Source: Streptomyces sp. NBC_00237
Lineage (GTDB): Bacteria > Actinomycetota > Actinomycetes > Streptomycetales > Streptomycetaceae
Assembly: GCF_026342435.1 (NCBI RefSeq)
Contig: NZ_JAPEMT010000001.1
Location: forward strand, 248,001 to 312,000
Reading direction: 5' to 3'
Length of the DNA stretch: 64,000 nucleotides
Shown here: piece by piece, positions 47,520-56,600 of the stretch
How the letters are laid out: every line of letters begins with the position of its first letter
How positions within the stretch are numbered: position 1 is the stretch's first letter
The notes under the pieces: model-generated
Database searches by the model: none
Told to the model about the DNA's origin: nothing
What the model saw: the letters and a program-made list of their open reading frames with translations, nothing else
Position numbers and translations under genes: made by a program

Positions 47520-50500
47520 GTGGATCCCCTCATGGACAGCACGCTGTCCGGCCGGTTCGCACGCGGTCTGGCCCTCGCACCGAACCGGCCCGCCCTGCGC
47601 GTCGACGGCGTCGAGATCACCTACCGCGAACTGCACGACCGCGCCCTGGTCCTGGCCGGCTCGCTCAGAGCCGGACTGTCCGGCCGGCCACCCGCCGTGG
47701 GCGTGCTGGCCGGCAAGGGGCCCACGGCGTACGTCGCCCTGCTGGCCGGCCTGTACAGCGGCGCCACCGTCGTCCCGCTGCAGCCCGCCTTCCCCGTGTC
47801 CCGCACCCAGGAGATGATCGAGGCCGCGGGGGTCGGCGCCCTGCTCGCCGACGACGACGCCCTGCCCGCCCTCGACGCCCTGCACGCCGGGGGCGTCCGA
47901 CTGCCGACGCTGTTCCCGCCGGGCGGGCAGCCGATGCCGCCGATCGCCTGCGACCCGGCCGCCGCCCTGGCGGCACCGGTGCCCGCCCGCCCGTCGGACG
48001 TCGCCTACGTGCTCTTCACGTCCGGCTCCACCGGCCGGCCCAAGGGCGTGCCCGTCACCCACGCCAACACCGCGCACTACTTCCACCTGCTCGACGAGCG
48101 CTACGACTTCGGGCCCGACGACGTCTTCTCGCAGACCTTCGACCTGAACTTCGACTGCGCGATGTTCGACCTGTTCTGCGCGTGGGGCTCCGGCGCCGCC
48201 GTCGTCCCGGTCCCGGCCAGGGCGTACGCGCACCTCCCGGAGTTCGTCGAGGAGCAGGGGGTGACGGTCTGGTTCTCCACACCCAGCGCGATCACCCTGG
48301 TGCGGCGCACCGGCGGGCTCGGACCCGGCGCGCTTCCGTCGCTGCGGTGGAGCTTCTTCGCGGGAGAGGCGCTCAGCTGCAAGGACGCCGAGGACTGGGC
48401 CGCCGCCGCGCCCGCCTCGACGCTGGAGAACCTCTACGGACCGACCGAACTCACCATCACGGTCACCGCGCACCGCTGGACCCCGGGACGGTACCTGAAC
48501 GACATGGTGCCCATCGGCGTCGTCCACCCGGGCCACGAGACGCTGCTCCTCGACAGCTCCGGCGTGCCCACCACCGGAGTCGAGGGCGAACTGTGCATCG
48601 CCGGGCCCCAGTTGACGGCCGGGTACCTCGACCCGGCGCACGACGAGGGACGGTTCCTGGAACGGGACGGCCACCGCTACTACCGCACCGGCGACCGCGT
48701 CCGGCGCGGCGACGACGGCGGCTGGCTCTACCTCGGCCGCCAGGACACCCAGGTCCAGGTGCACGGCATCCGCGTCGAACTCGCCGAGGTGGACGCCGCC
48801 ACCCGCACCTGCCCGGGCGTCGAGGACGCCGTCTGTGTGGCGGTGCCCGTGGACGGCACGGTGGAGCTGGCCGTCTTCCACACCGGCGAACCCGTGCCAC
48901 CGGCCCGGCTCGCCCGCCATCTGCGCGAACTGCTGTCGGCCGCCGTCGTGCCGCGCGCCTTCCACCACGTGGACGCGTTCCCCCTCAACTCCAACCGCAA
49001 GACCGACCGCAGGCAGCTCACCGCCCTGGCGGCGGCCAGGCGGCAGCCCGCCGGTGGCGCGGCTCCCCCGCGACAGCCCGCGGGTCCCCCACGAAAGGCG
49101 GCAGAAGCCGAAGTGAACGGTCAACCGACAGCACGGGCGGCCCGTACCGACGCCCGGGTGCACGACCTGCTCGACGAGGCCACCGCCGAGCGGCCCGACG
49201 CCCCCGCGGTCTCCGACAGCTCGGGCCGCTGGACCTACCGCGAACTGGCCGACCACAGCCACGCCGTCGACGCCTGGCTCGAAGGGCACGGCATCGGCCA
49301 CGGCGACCGGGTCCTCGTCCAACTGCCCAGCACCCGCGAACTGGTGGCGCTGGTCTACGGCGCGGCCCGCCGAGGTGCCGTCCTGGTGCCCCTGAACACC
49401 GGCATGAAGGACTACCAGCTGCGTGCGGTCGTCGCGAACGCCGAACCGTCCCTGGTCGTCGTCACCGATGCCGCCGTGGAGCGGATCGCCGCCGTCGCCG
49501 AGGGAGTCCCCGTCATCGGCCTCGGCGAGGCGTGGCGGGCCGTCACCACACTGCACGCGCAAGGCGCCCGCTCCGGCGGAGCCCCGGTCGGACCCGACGA
49601 CATCGCCGTGCTCGTCTACACCTCCGGTTCGACGGCCACCCCGAAGGGCGTGATCTGCCCGCACGGCCGGATGGTCTTCGCCACCGAGGCCATCAACCTC
49701 GAACTCGGCTACGGTCCCGACGACGTGGTGTTCTGCCGCTTCCCCATCTCCTGGGACTACGGCCTCTACAAGGTGCTGCTCACCGCGGCAGGGCGCAGCG
49801 AACTCGTGCTCGCCGACGGCGAGTCCGACCTGGTGCTGCTGCGCCGCATCCGGGAGACCGGCGCCACCGTCGTACCGATCGTGCCGTCCCTCGCGGCCAT
49901 GATCTGCGCACTCGCCGAACGTGAGCCGCAGCAGCAGTCCCGGGTGCGCATGTTCACCAACACCGGGGCCGCACTGCCCAAGTCCACCGCCAGCGGGCTG
50001 CGTTCGGCGTTCCCCGGCGCGGACGTGATCATCCAGTTCGGGCAGACGGAGTGCAAGCGCGTCTCCGTGCTCCCGGCCTCCCACCAGGACGCCAAGCCGG
50101 ACTCGGTCGGCCGCCCGCTGCCCGGCACGCGCGCCTTCGCCGTCGACGAGGAAGGCAACGCGCTCCAGCCCTGGCAGACGGGCGAGATCGTGGTCGAGGG
50201 ACCGCACGTCATGCCCGGCTACTGGCGCGCGCCCGAGCAGACCGCCCATGCCTTCCGCCCCGCGCCCGACGGCGGACTGCGGTTGCACACCGGCGACTTC
50301 GGCCACGTCGACGAGGACGGCTTCCTCTACTACGAGGGCCGCCGCGACGACATGTTCAAGCACAAGGGCGTACGCATGAGCACCACGGAGATCGAGAGCG
50401 CCGCCGCCGACATCCCCGGCGTCCGCGCCGCCGCCGTACTGCCACCCGCCCCCGGCCGCGGCCTCACCGTGTTCACCGAGGGAGACATCGACCCGCACAC

Positions 50501-50642
50501 CGTGCTCAAGGAACTCTCGCTGCGCCTCGAACCGGCCAAGGTGCCCGGGGTGAGCCGCGTCGTGGCCGAGCTTCCGCTCACCCCGCACGGCAAGCACGAC
50601 CGCAAGCAGCTCGCCCTCCTCCTGGAAGGAAACACCCCGTGA
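47520..50642 (+). CDS. Fused double adenylation enzyme (VinM-like + VinN-like) for starter-unit loading
   Basis: Protein of 1040 residues with two complete ANL adenylation domains; in vicenistatin these are separate proteins. Domain 1 (about 1-503): LFTSGSTGRPKGVPVTH, LYGPTELTI, YRTGDR, and C-terminal Lys in NSNRKTDRRQL; it resembles the enzyme that adds the protecting amino acid (VinM). A Pro/Gly/Ala linker follows (about 504-531). Domain 2 (about 532-1040): VYTSGSTATPKGVICPH, LHTGDFG, and C-terminal Lys in PHGKHDRKQL. Its A5 motif is GQTECKR; the adjacent Lys-Arg fits my recollection of the VinN carboxylate-binding pair, so it should activate 3-methylaspartate. The frame is unbroken. GTG 47520 has GGGGCGG upstream (ATG 47532 is an alternative). 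A GTG at 49113 could allow internal initiation of domain 2. Confidence 0.85.
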   Translation: MDPLMDSTLSGRFARGLALAPNRPALRVDGVEITYRELHDRALVLAGSLRAGLSGRPPAVGVLAGKGPTAYVALLAGLYSGATVVPLQPAFPVSRTQEMIEAAGVGALLADDDALPALDALHAGGVRLPTLFPPGGQPMPPIACDPAAALAAPVPARPSDVAYVLFTSGSTGRPKGVPVTHANTAHYFHLLDERYDFGPDDVFSQTFDLNFDCAMFDLFCAWGSGAAVVPVPARAYAHLPEFVEEQGVTVWFSTPSAITLVRRTGGLGPGALPSLRWSFFAGEALSCKDAEDWAAAAPASTLENLYGPTELTITVTAHRWTPGRYLNDMVPIGVVHPGHETLLLDSSGVPTTGVEGELCIAGPQLTAGYLDPAHDEGRFLERDGHRYYRTGDRVRRGDDGGWLYLGRQDTQVQVHGIRVELAEVDAATRTCPGVEDAVCVAVPVDGTVELAVFHTGEPVPPARLARHLRELLSAAVVPRAFHHVDAFPLNSNRKTDRRQLTALAAARRQPAGGAAPPRQPAGPPRKAAEAEVNGQPTARAARTDARVHDLLDEATAERPDAPAVSDSSGRWTYRELADHSHAVDAWLEGHGIGHGDRVLVQLPSTRELVALVYGAARRGAVLVPLNTGMKDYQLRAVVANAEPSLVVVTDAAVERIAAVAEGVPVIGLGEAWRAVTTLHAQGARSGGAPVGPDDIAVLVYTSGSTATPKGVICPHGRMVFATEAINLELGYGPDDVVFCRFPISWDYGLYKVLLTAAGRSELVLADGESDLVLLRRIRETGATVVPIVPSLAAMICALAEREPQQQSRVRMFTNTGAALPKSTASGLRSAFPGADVIIQFGQTECKRVSVLPASHQDAKPDSVGRPLPGTRAFAVDEEGNALQPWQTGEIVVEGPHVMPGYWRAPEQTAHAFRPAPDGGLRLHTGDFGHVDEDGFLYYEGRRDDMFKHKGVRMSTTEIESAAADIPGVRAAAVLPPAPGRGLTVFTEGDIDPHTVLKELSLRLEPAKVPGVSRVVAELPLTPHGKHDRKQLALLLEGNTP

Positions 50643-51865
50643 CCGGCCCCACCGAGCTCGCCGAGCGCTTCGGTACCCCGTCCTTCGTCTACGACCTGGA
50701 CCGGGTGGCGAAGGCCCGCGACGACCTGTTCGCCGCGCTGCCCGAGGGGACCGAGGTGTTCTACGCCGCGAAGGCGAACCCGCACCCCGAGCTCCTGAGG
50801 GAACTGCGCTCCGGCGGCTGCCGCGCCGAGGTCAGTTCCGTCGGCGAACTCGACGCGGCCCTCCAGGCGGGCTTCGCCGGCGAGGAGATCCTCTACACCG
50901 GCCCCGGCAAGACCACAGAGGAGCTGACCGAGGCCCTCACCCGGGGCGTCCGGCTCTTCTCCACCGAGTCCTACGGCGACCTGCGCCGCGTCGGCGAGAC
51001 GGCGCACGGGCTCGGCATCACCGCCGACTGCCTGATCCGCGTCAACAACGCCACGGGCACCGCCGCCACCAGCATCCGCATGACGGGCGTGCCCTCGCAG
51101 TTCGGCTTCGACAGCGAGACCCTTCCCGGCCTCGCCGCCGACCTGCGCGAGGTGCCCGGCACCACCATCGTCGGGCTGCACCTCTTCCCGCTGAGCAACG
51201 CCAAGGACGAGGCGAGCCTCATCGCCGAGTTCCGCCACACCGTCGCCACGGCCGCCGCCCTCCAGGAGGCCCTCGGCGTCACCTTCCGCCTGGTCGACAT
51301 CGGTGGCGGATTCGCCGCACCGTACGCGGTGCAGGGCGAGCGGCCGGTCTACGGCGAGCTGCGCGCCGCCCTCTCGGAGGCGCTCGACGAGCACTTCCCC
51401 GGCTGGCGCGGGGGCACGCCCCGCATCGCCTGCGAGTCGGGCCGCTACCTGGTCGCCGATAGCGGCACCCTGCTCACCACCGTCGTCAACGTCAAGGACA
51501 GCCGCGGCCAGCGCTACCTGGTCCTGGACGCCGGCATCAACACCTTCGGCGGCATGTCCGGACTCGGGCGCATCATGCCCGTGAACGTCGAGCCCCACGA
51601 GTCCCTGGGCCCCGACGGCACCCCCGTGAGCCTCGCCGGGCCGCTGTGCACCCCCGGCGACCTGCTCGGCCGGAACGTCTCCCTGCCGTCGGAGGCGGGC
51701 GACCTGCTGACCGTGCCCAACGCCGGCTCCTACGGCCCCACGGCCAGCCTTCTGATGTTCCTCGGCAGGCCCGCCCCCGCCGAGGTCGTCGTCCGAGGAG
51801 ACACCGTCGTCTCCGTCTCCCGCATCGAACACACGCGTACCTACGAACACGGACAGGCCCTGTGA
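50639..51865 (+). CDS. PLP-dependent decarboxylase (VinO-like; fold-type III)
   Basis: Enzyme of 408 residues of the ornithine/diaminopimelate decarboxylase fold. The PLP lysine is in FYAAKANPHPELL; the Gly-rich phosphate loop is DIGGGFAAPYA; the C-terminal active-site region includes GPLCTPGD and PNAGSYGP. In vicenistatin, VinO removes the alpha-carboxyl of ACP-bound 3-methylaspartate to give 3-aminoisobutyryl-ACP; order and partners here predict the same. It lacks the specificity helix residues needed to call it a lysine, ornithine or diaminopimelate enzyme with confidence. GTG 50639 overlaps the previous stop (GTGA), and its own stop overlaps the next ATG, so stoichiometry is translationally coupled. 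Confidence 0.88.
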   Translation: MTGPTELAERFGTPSFVYDLDRVAKARDDLFAALPEGTEVFYAAKANPHPELLRELRSGGCRAEVSSVGELDAALQAGFAGEEILYTGPGKTTEELTEALTRGVRLFSTESYGDLRRVGETAHGLGITADCLIRVNNATGTAATSIRMTGVPSQFGFDSETLPGLAADLREVPGTTIVGLHLFPLSNAKDEASLIAEFRHTVATAAALQEALGVTFRLVDIGGGFAAPYAVQGERPVYGELRAALSEALDEHFPGWRGGTPRIACESGRYLVADSGTLLTTVVNVKDSRGQRYLVLDAGINTFGGMSGLGRIMPVNVEPHESLGPDGTPVSLAGPLCTPGDLLGRNVSLPSEAGDLLTVPNAGSYGPTASLLMFLGRPAPAEVVVRGDTVVSVSRIEHTRTYEHGQAL

Positions 51866-52317
51866 TGAGCCCCTTAACCACGTCCCCCACCCCCGACGAC
51901 CAGCCCGTGCTGGTGGCCGGAGGCATCTCCGACTCCCACACCTGGAACCTCGTCTACCTCCAGCTCCTCCTGGAGGAGCACGGCCACCGCGTCGTCAACC
52001 TCGGCCCCTGCGTCCCCGAGGAACTGCTGATCGCCCAGGCCCGGGCCCACCGCCCGGCCCTCATCGTGGTCAGCAGCGTCAACGGCCACGGCTACCACGA
52101 CGGCATGCGGACCGTGACCCGGCTGCGCGAGCACCCCGAACTCGCCGGTGTGCCCGCCGTCATCGGCGGCAAGCTGGGCATCGCCGGACCCTGCGGCGAC
52201 GACGAGGTGGCCGCGCTGCGCGCCGCCGGCTACGACGAGGTGTTCGACGACAGCGCCGCGGGCATCGACGCCTTCGTGCGGATGCTCGACGCGCTGCCGC
52301 AGCGGGCCCTGGTGTGA
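51865..52317 (+). CDS. Glutamate mutase S (B12-binding) subunit (VinH-like)
   Basis: Protein of 150 residues forming the cobalamin-binding half of glutamate mutase, which rearranges L-glutamate to (2S,3S)-3-methylaspartate. The base-off His is in SDSHTWNL; the classic DxHxxG is altered at its last position (Asn for Gly). SSVNGHG and IGGKLGIAG match the other cobalamin-contacting loops. Codon 4 (51874-51876) is TTA, so its translation should need the bldA tRNA, tying starter supply to development. The ATG overlaps the decarboxylase stop (TGATG), and its 3' end overlaps the E subunit by 4 nt. Confidence 0.93.
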   Translation: MSPLTTSPTPDDQPVLVAGGISDSHTWNLVYLQLLLEEHGHRVVNLGPCVPEELLIAQARAHRPALIVVSSVNGHGYHDGMRTVTRLREHPELAGVPAVIGGKLGIAGPCGDDEVAALRAAGYDEVFDDSAAGIDAFVRMLDALPQRALV

Positions 52318-53594
52318 CCGGTGCCGGGTTCGGCGCGTTCGTGCGCCGGGCTCACGACGCCGGCCGCCTGGTGGTCCAGCCCCGGATGGGAATGAGCAGC
52401 CCGGAACGCATGCGGGCCGGGCTGCTCGCCACCCGGGACACCGAGGCGACCACCGTCGGCACGATCACCCTGGACAGCTACACCCGGGTCGGTGACCTGG
52501 AGTCGGCCAAGCTGGCCGTCCTGGAGGACGTCGCCCTCAACGGCTACCCGATCGTGAGCCACGAGAGGGCCACCACGCTGAGCGTGCTCGACGGCATCCA
52601 CGGCCCCGGCTTCCCGGTGCAGGTCCGGCACGGCTCGGCCGCACCGCAGGACATCTTCCGGGCGCTGACGGAGGTCGGGCTCGACGCCTCCGAGGGCGGT
52701 CCTGTCTCCTACTGCCTGCCGTACGGCCGGGTCCCGCTGCGGGAGTCCGTGGCGCACTGGGCGCAGTCGTGCGAAGTGTTCGCCACCCTGCGCGAGCGGG
52801 GCGGCGAACCGCACCTGGAGACGTTCGGCGGCTGTGTCCTCGGCCAGCTCTGCCCGCCCAGCCTGCTGGTGGCGGTGAGTGTCCTGGAGGCGATCTTCTT
52901 CCGGCGCCACGGCATCCGGAGCATTTCGCTGAGTTACGCACAGCAGACCGATCCGCGTCAGGACGCCGAAGCGGTGGCCGCGCTGCGGAGTCTGTGCGCG
53001 CGATTCCTGCCGGACACCGAATGGCACGTCGTCGTCTACGCGTACATGGGACTGTTTCCGGAAACCGAGCAGGGCGCCTACCGGCTGCTCGGGAAGGCCG
53101 CGGAACTCGCCGTCTCCAGCGGCTCCGAACGCATCATCGTGAAAACCGTCGCGGAATCCCGCCGCATTCCGACCGTGGCCGAAAACGTCACCGCACTCGA
53201 ATACGCGGCGAAGGTCGCGGCCCGCACCTCGCGATCCCCGCTCGAAGGCACCGGAACGCAGACGTACGCGGAGGCGTCGGCGCTGGTCAACAGGGTGCTG
53301 GAGCTGGACGACGACCTCGGGAAGGCGCTGCTGTCGGCGTTCGCCGAGGGATTTCTCGACGTTCCCTACTGTCTGCATCCGGACAACGCCGGATTCAGCC
53401 GGAGTTTTATCGACGCGGACGGACGGCTGGGCTGGTCCGACATCGGAAAGATGCCGCTCGACGGCATCGCCGACGTCCGGCCCGTGCAGGCCATCACCTC
53501 CGCGGATCTGCTCGGATCCCTTTCCTATGTGCGCCGTTCGTACGACCGGTACGACCCCGAGGAGACCGAGCGCCTCGAAGGCGTCCACCCCTAG
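52314..53594 (+). CDS. Glutamate mutase E (catalytic) subunit (VinI-like)
   Basis: TIM-barrel catalytic subunit of glutamate mutase, 426 residues, shorter than the roughly 480 of clostridial MutE as I recall it. Recognisable stretches: GTITLDSYTRVGD, PVQVRHGSAAPQDIF (one of the substrate-binding arginines), SYCLPYGRVPLRESV, and GGCVLGQLCPPSLLVA. With the S subunit and adenosylcobalamin it supplies 3-methylaspartate for the starter unit. The GTG start at 52314 overlaps the S stop (GTGA). It is the last gene of the operon; the promoter of the next PKS gene begins three bases before its stop codon ends. Confidence 0.93.
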   Translation: MTGAGFGAFVRRAHDAGRLVVQPRMGMSSPERMRAGLLATRDTEATTVGTITLDSYTRVGDLESAKLAVLEDVALNGYPIVSHERATTLSVLDGIHGPGFPVQVRHGSAAPQDIFRALTEVGLDASEGGPVSYCLPYGRVPLRESVAHWAQSCEVFATLRERGGEPHLETFGGCVLGQLCPPSLLVAVSVLEAIFFRRHGIRSISLSYAQQTDPRQDAEAVAALRSLCARFLPDTEWHVVVYAYMGLFPETEQGAYRLLGKAAELAVSSGSERIIVKTVAESRRIPTVAENVTALEYAAKVAARTSRSPLEGTGTQTYAEASALVNRVLELDDDLGKALLSAFAEGFLDVPYCLHPDNAGFSRSFIDADGRLGWSDIGKMPLDGIADVRPVQAITSADLLGSLSYVRRSYDRYDPEETERLEGVHP

Positions 53595-53636
53595 GGGTGC
53601 TTAAGGGTGTGGCCTTTCCCGGGCTGTCACTACCGT
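53591..53636 (+). promoter_or_regulatory. Cluster-type activated promoter of the first-acting PKS gene
   Basis: CTAGGGG (53591-53597), three bases, TTAAGGG (53601-53607), then 23 bp to TACCGT (53631-53636); span 46 bp. The first heptad overlaps the stop codon of the mutase E gene. Transcription from here would start near 53643, leaving a short leader. Confidence 0.6.
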
Positions 53637-53657
53637 GAGGAAAAAGGCGAGGTAGCC

Positions 53658-56600
53658 GTGTCGGCCGAAAGTGGAGATGCGTTGATGAACGGGCCCGGAT
53701 CCGACTCAGCCCTGGCGCGACGGCTCGCGACAGCCGTGCCGTCCCAGCACCGCAGGCTGGTGACCGAACTCGTGCGCACGGCCGTGGCCGAGGCCATCGA
53801 GGCCGCCAGGCCGGGCACGGTGGACGTGATCGAGGCGGGCACGTCGTTCGCCGCGCTGGGACTCGACTCGCTGGCCGCGGTCGATCTGCACCGGCGGCTG
53901 GTGGAGCGGACGGGACTGGACCTGCCGGTCGGTGTCGCCTACGACTGCCCGACCGTCCACGACCTGGCCGCCCGGCTGCTCACCGAGGCCGAAGGACGGG
54001 TGGCGGAGCACGCCGGGACGTCCGGTGAGCCGTCCGGCGAACCGTCCGCCGACGAGCCGATCGCGGTCGTCGGCATCGGCTGCCGCTTCCCCGGCGGGAT
54101 CTCCTCGCCCGCGGACCTCTGGCAGCTGCTCGCCGACGGCGGGGACGTCCTGTCCGGCTTCCCCCAGGACCGGGGCTGGGACCTGGCCGCCCTCTACGAC
54201 GAGGACCCCGAGGTCCCCGGCAGCACCTACGTGCGCAGCGGCGGATTCCTCGACACGGCCACCGCGTTCGACGCCGAGTTCTTCGGCATCAGCCCGCGTG
54301 AGGCGCTCGGCATGGACCCGCAGCAGCGGCTCGTCCTGGAGACGTCCTGGCAGGCACTGGAGGACGCCGGCATCGACCCGACCGGCCTGCGCGGCAGCGC
54401 GGCCGGGGTGTTCTTCGGCGCCGAGGTCCAGGAGTACGGGCCGCGCCTGCACGACGCCCCCGACGGCATGGACGCCTACCTCCTCGCCGGGAACGCCTCC
54501 AGCGTCATCTCCGGCCGGGTCGCCTACGTACTGGGCACGGAGGGGCCGGCGGTCACCGTCGACACGGCCTGCTCCGCCTCCCTGGTCGCCGTGCACCTCG
54601 CGTGCCGCTCCCTGCGGCAGGGCGAGTCGTCGCTGGCGCTCGCGGGGGGCGTCGCCGTCATGGGCGGCCCCGGCGTGTTCACCGCCTTCAGCCGCCAGCG
54701 GGGCCTGGCGCCCGACGGCCGCTGCAAGCCCTTCGCGGACGCCGCCGACGGCACCGGATTCGCCGAGGGCGTCGGCGTGCTGGTCCTGGAGCGGCTGAGC
54801 GAGGCCCGCCGCAACGGCCACCGCGTGCTGGCCGTCGTACGCGGCTCCGCCGTCAACCAGGACGGCGCCTCCAACGGACTGACCGCGCCCAACGGCATGT
54901 CCCAGCAGCGGCTGATCCGCCGGGCCCTGCACGACGCCGGCCTCGCCCCGGCCGACGTCGACGTGGTCGAGGCGCACGGCACCGGCACCCGGTTGGGCGA
55001 CCCCATCGAGGCCACCGCGCTCCTCGCCACCTACGGCCAGGACCGCCCCGCCGACGCCCCCCTGCTGCTCGGCTCGGTGAAGTCCAACCTCGGCCACACC
55101 CAGGCCGCCGCGGGCGTCGCGGGAATGATCAAGACGATCTCCGCCATGCGGCACGGCCAGGTGCCGGCGACCCTGCACGTCGACGAACCCACCGCGCACG
55201 TCAACTGGTCGTCGGGGGCGGTGGAACTCGTCACCGAGCTGCGGCCGTGGCCGAAGAGCGACCGGGTCCGCCGCGCGGGCGTGTCGTCGTTCGGCGTCAG
55301 CGGGACCAACGCGCACATCATCCTGGAACAGCCCGAGCCCGATCCCGAGTCCGCTGCCACCGTGGCGGACACCCGCCCGGCCCTCCCCGCCGGTACGCCG
55401 CTGCCCTTCGCGCTGTCGGCCAGGGGCGAGGCCGCCCTGCGGGCCCGCGCCGCCGACCTGCTGCCCCTGGCCGACACGGTGGAACCGCTCGACCTCGCAC
55501 ACTCGCTGGCCACCACCCGGGCGGCGCTGCCCGAACGGGCCGTCCTCGTCGCCGCCGACCGTGACGAACTCCGCGCCGCACTCAGCGAGTTGGCCTCCGG
55601 CGCCACCCCCCTGGGCGGGCGGGCCGACGGCGAACTGGGCTTCCTGTTCACCGGACAGGGCAGCCAGCGCATCGGCATGGGCCGTGAACTCGCCGCCGCG
55701 TACCCGGTGTTCGACGACGCCCTCGACGCCGCCTGCGCCCACTTCGACCTCCAGCTCGCCCGACCGCTGAAGGACGTCCTGTTCGCCGAGCCCGGCACCC
55801 CCGACGCCGAGCTGCTGCACCGCACCGAGTACGCGCAGCCCGCCCTGTTCGCCGTGGAGGTCGCCCTCTTCCGGCTGCTGGAGAGCTGGGGCCTGACGCC
55901 GGACCAGCTCGCCGGGCACTCCGTCGGCGAGATAGCCGCCGCCCACGCCGCCGGTGTCCTGACCCTCCAGGACGCCACGATCCTGGTCGCCGCCCGAGGC
56001 CGGCTCATGCAACGGCTCCCCGAGGGCGGCGCCATGATCGCCGTACGCGCCACCGAGGACGAGGTGGCGCCGCTGCTCACCCCGGACACCGGCATCGCCG
56101 CCGTGAACGGGCCCGCAGCCGTCGTGGTCTCCGGCGGGGCGACCGCCGTGGAGGCCATCGCCGCCGAACTCGCGGCCCGGGGCCACGACACCAAGCGGCT
56201 GCGGGTCAGCCACGCCTTCCACTCGCCGCTCATGGAACCGATGCTGGCCGAGTTCCGCCGCGTCGTGCACGTCCTGGACTACGCGCCGCCGAAGCTCCCC
56301 GTGGTGTCGACCGTCACCGGCGAGCCCGTCACCTCGGAACTGTGCGATCCCGAGTACTGGGTCGAGCACGTGCGCGCCCGGGTCCGCTTCCACGACGCCC
56401 TGCGGACCCTCGTCGACGGCGGCGTCCGTACGTTCCTGGAGATCGGCCCCGACGCGGTGCTGTCCGCCATGGGGCCCGACTCCACCGACGAGCCCGCCGC
56501 CGTCTTCCTGCCGGTGCTGCGGCGCGACCGGCCCGAGGCCCGCGAAGCCGTGGGCGCGCTCGCCGCCGCCCACGCCCGGGGCGTACCCGTCGACTGGCAG

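Noticed and set aside
54060..55330. First KS of the 53658 gene as a decarboxylating KSQ loading domain
   Set aside because: The active site is DTACSAS with cysteine, and a loading ACP precedes it, so it is a normal condensing KS.
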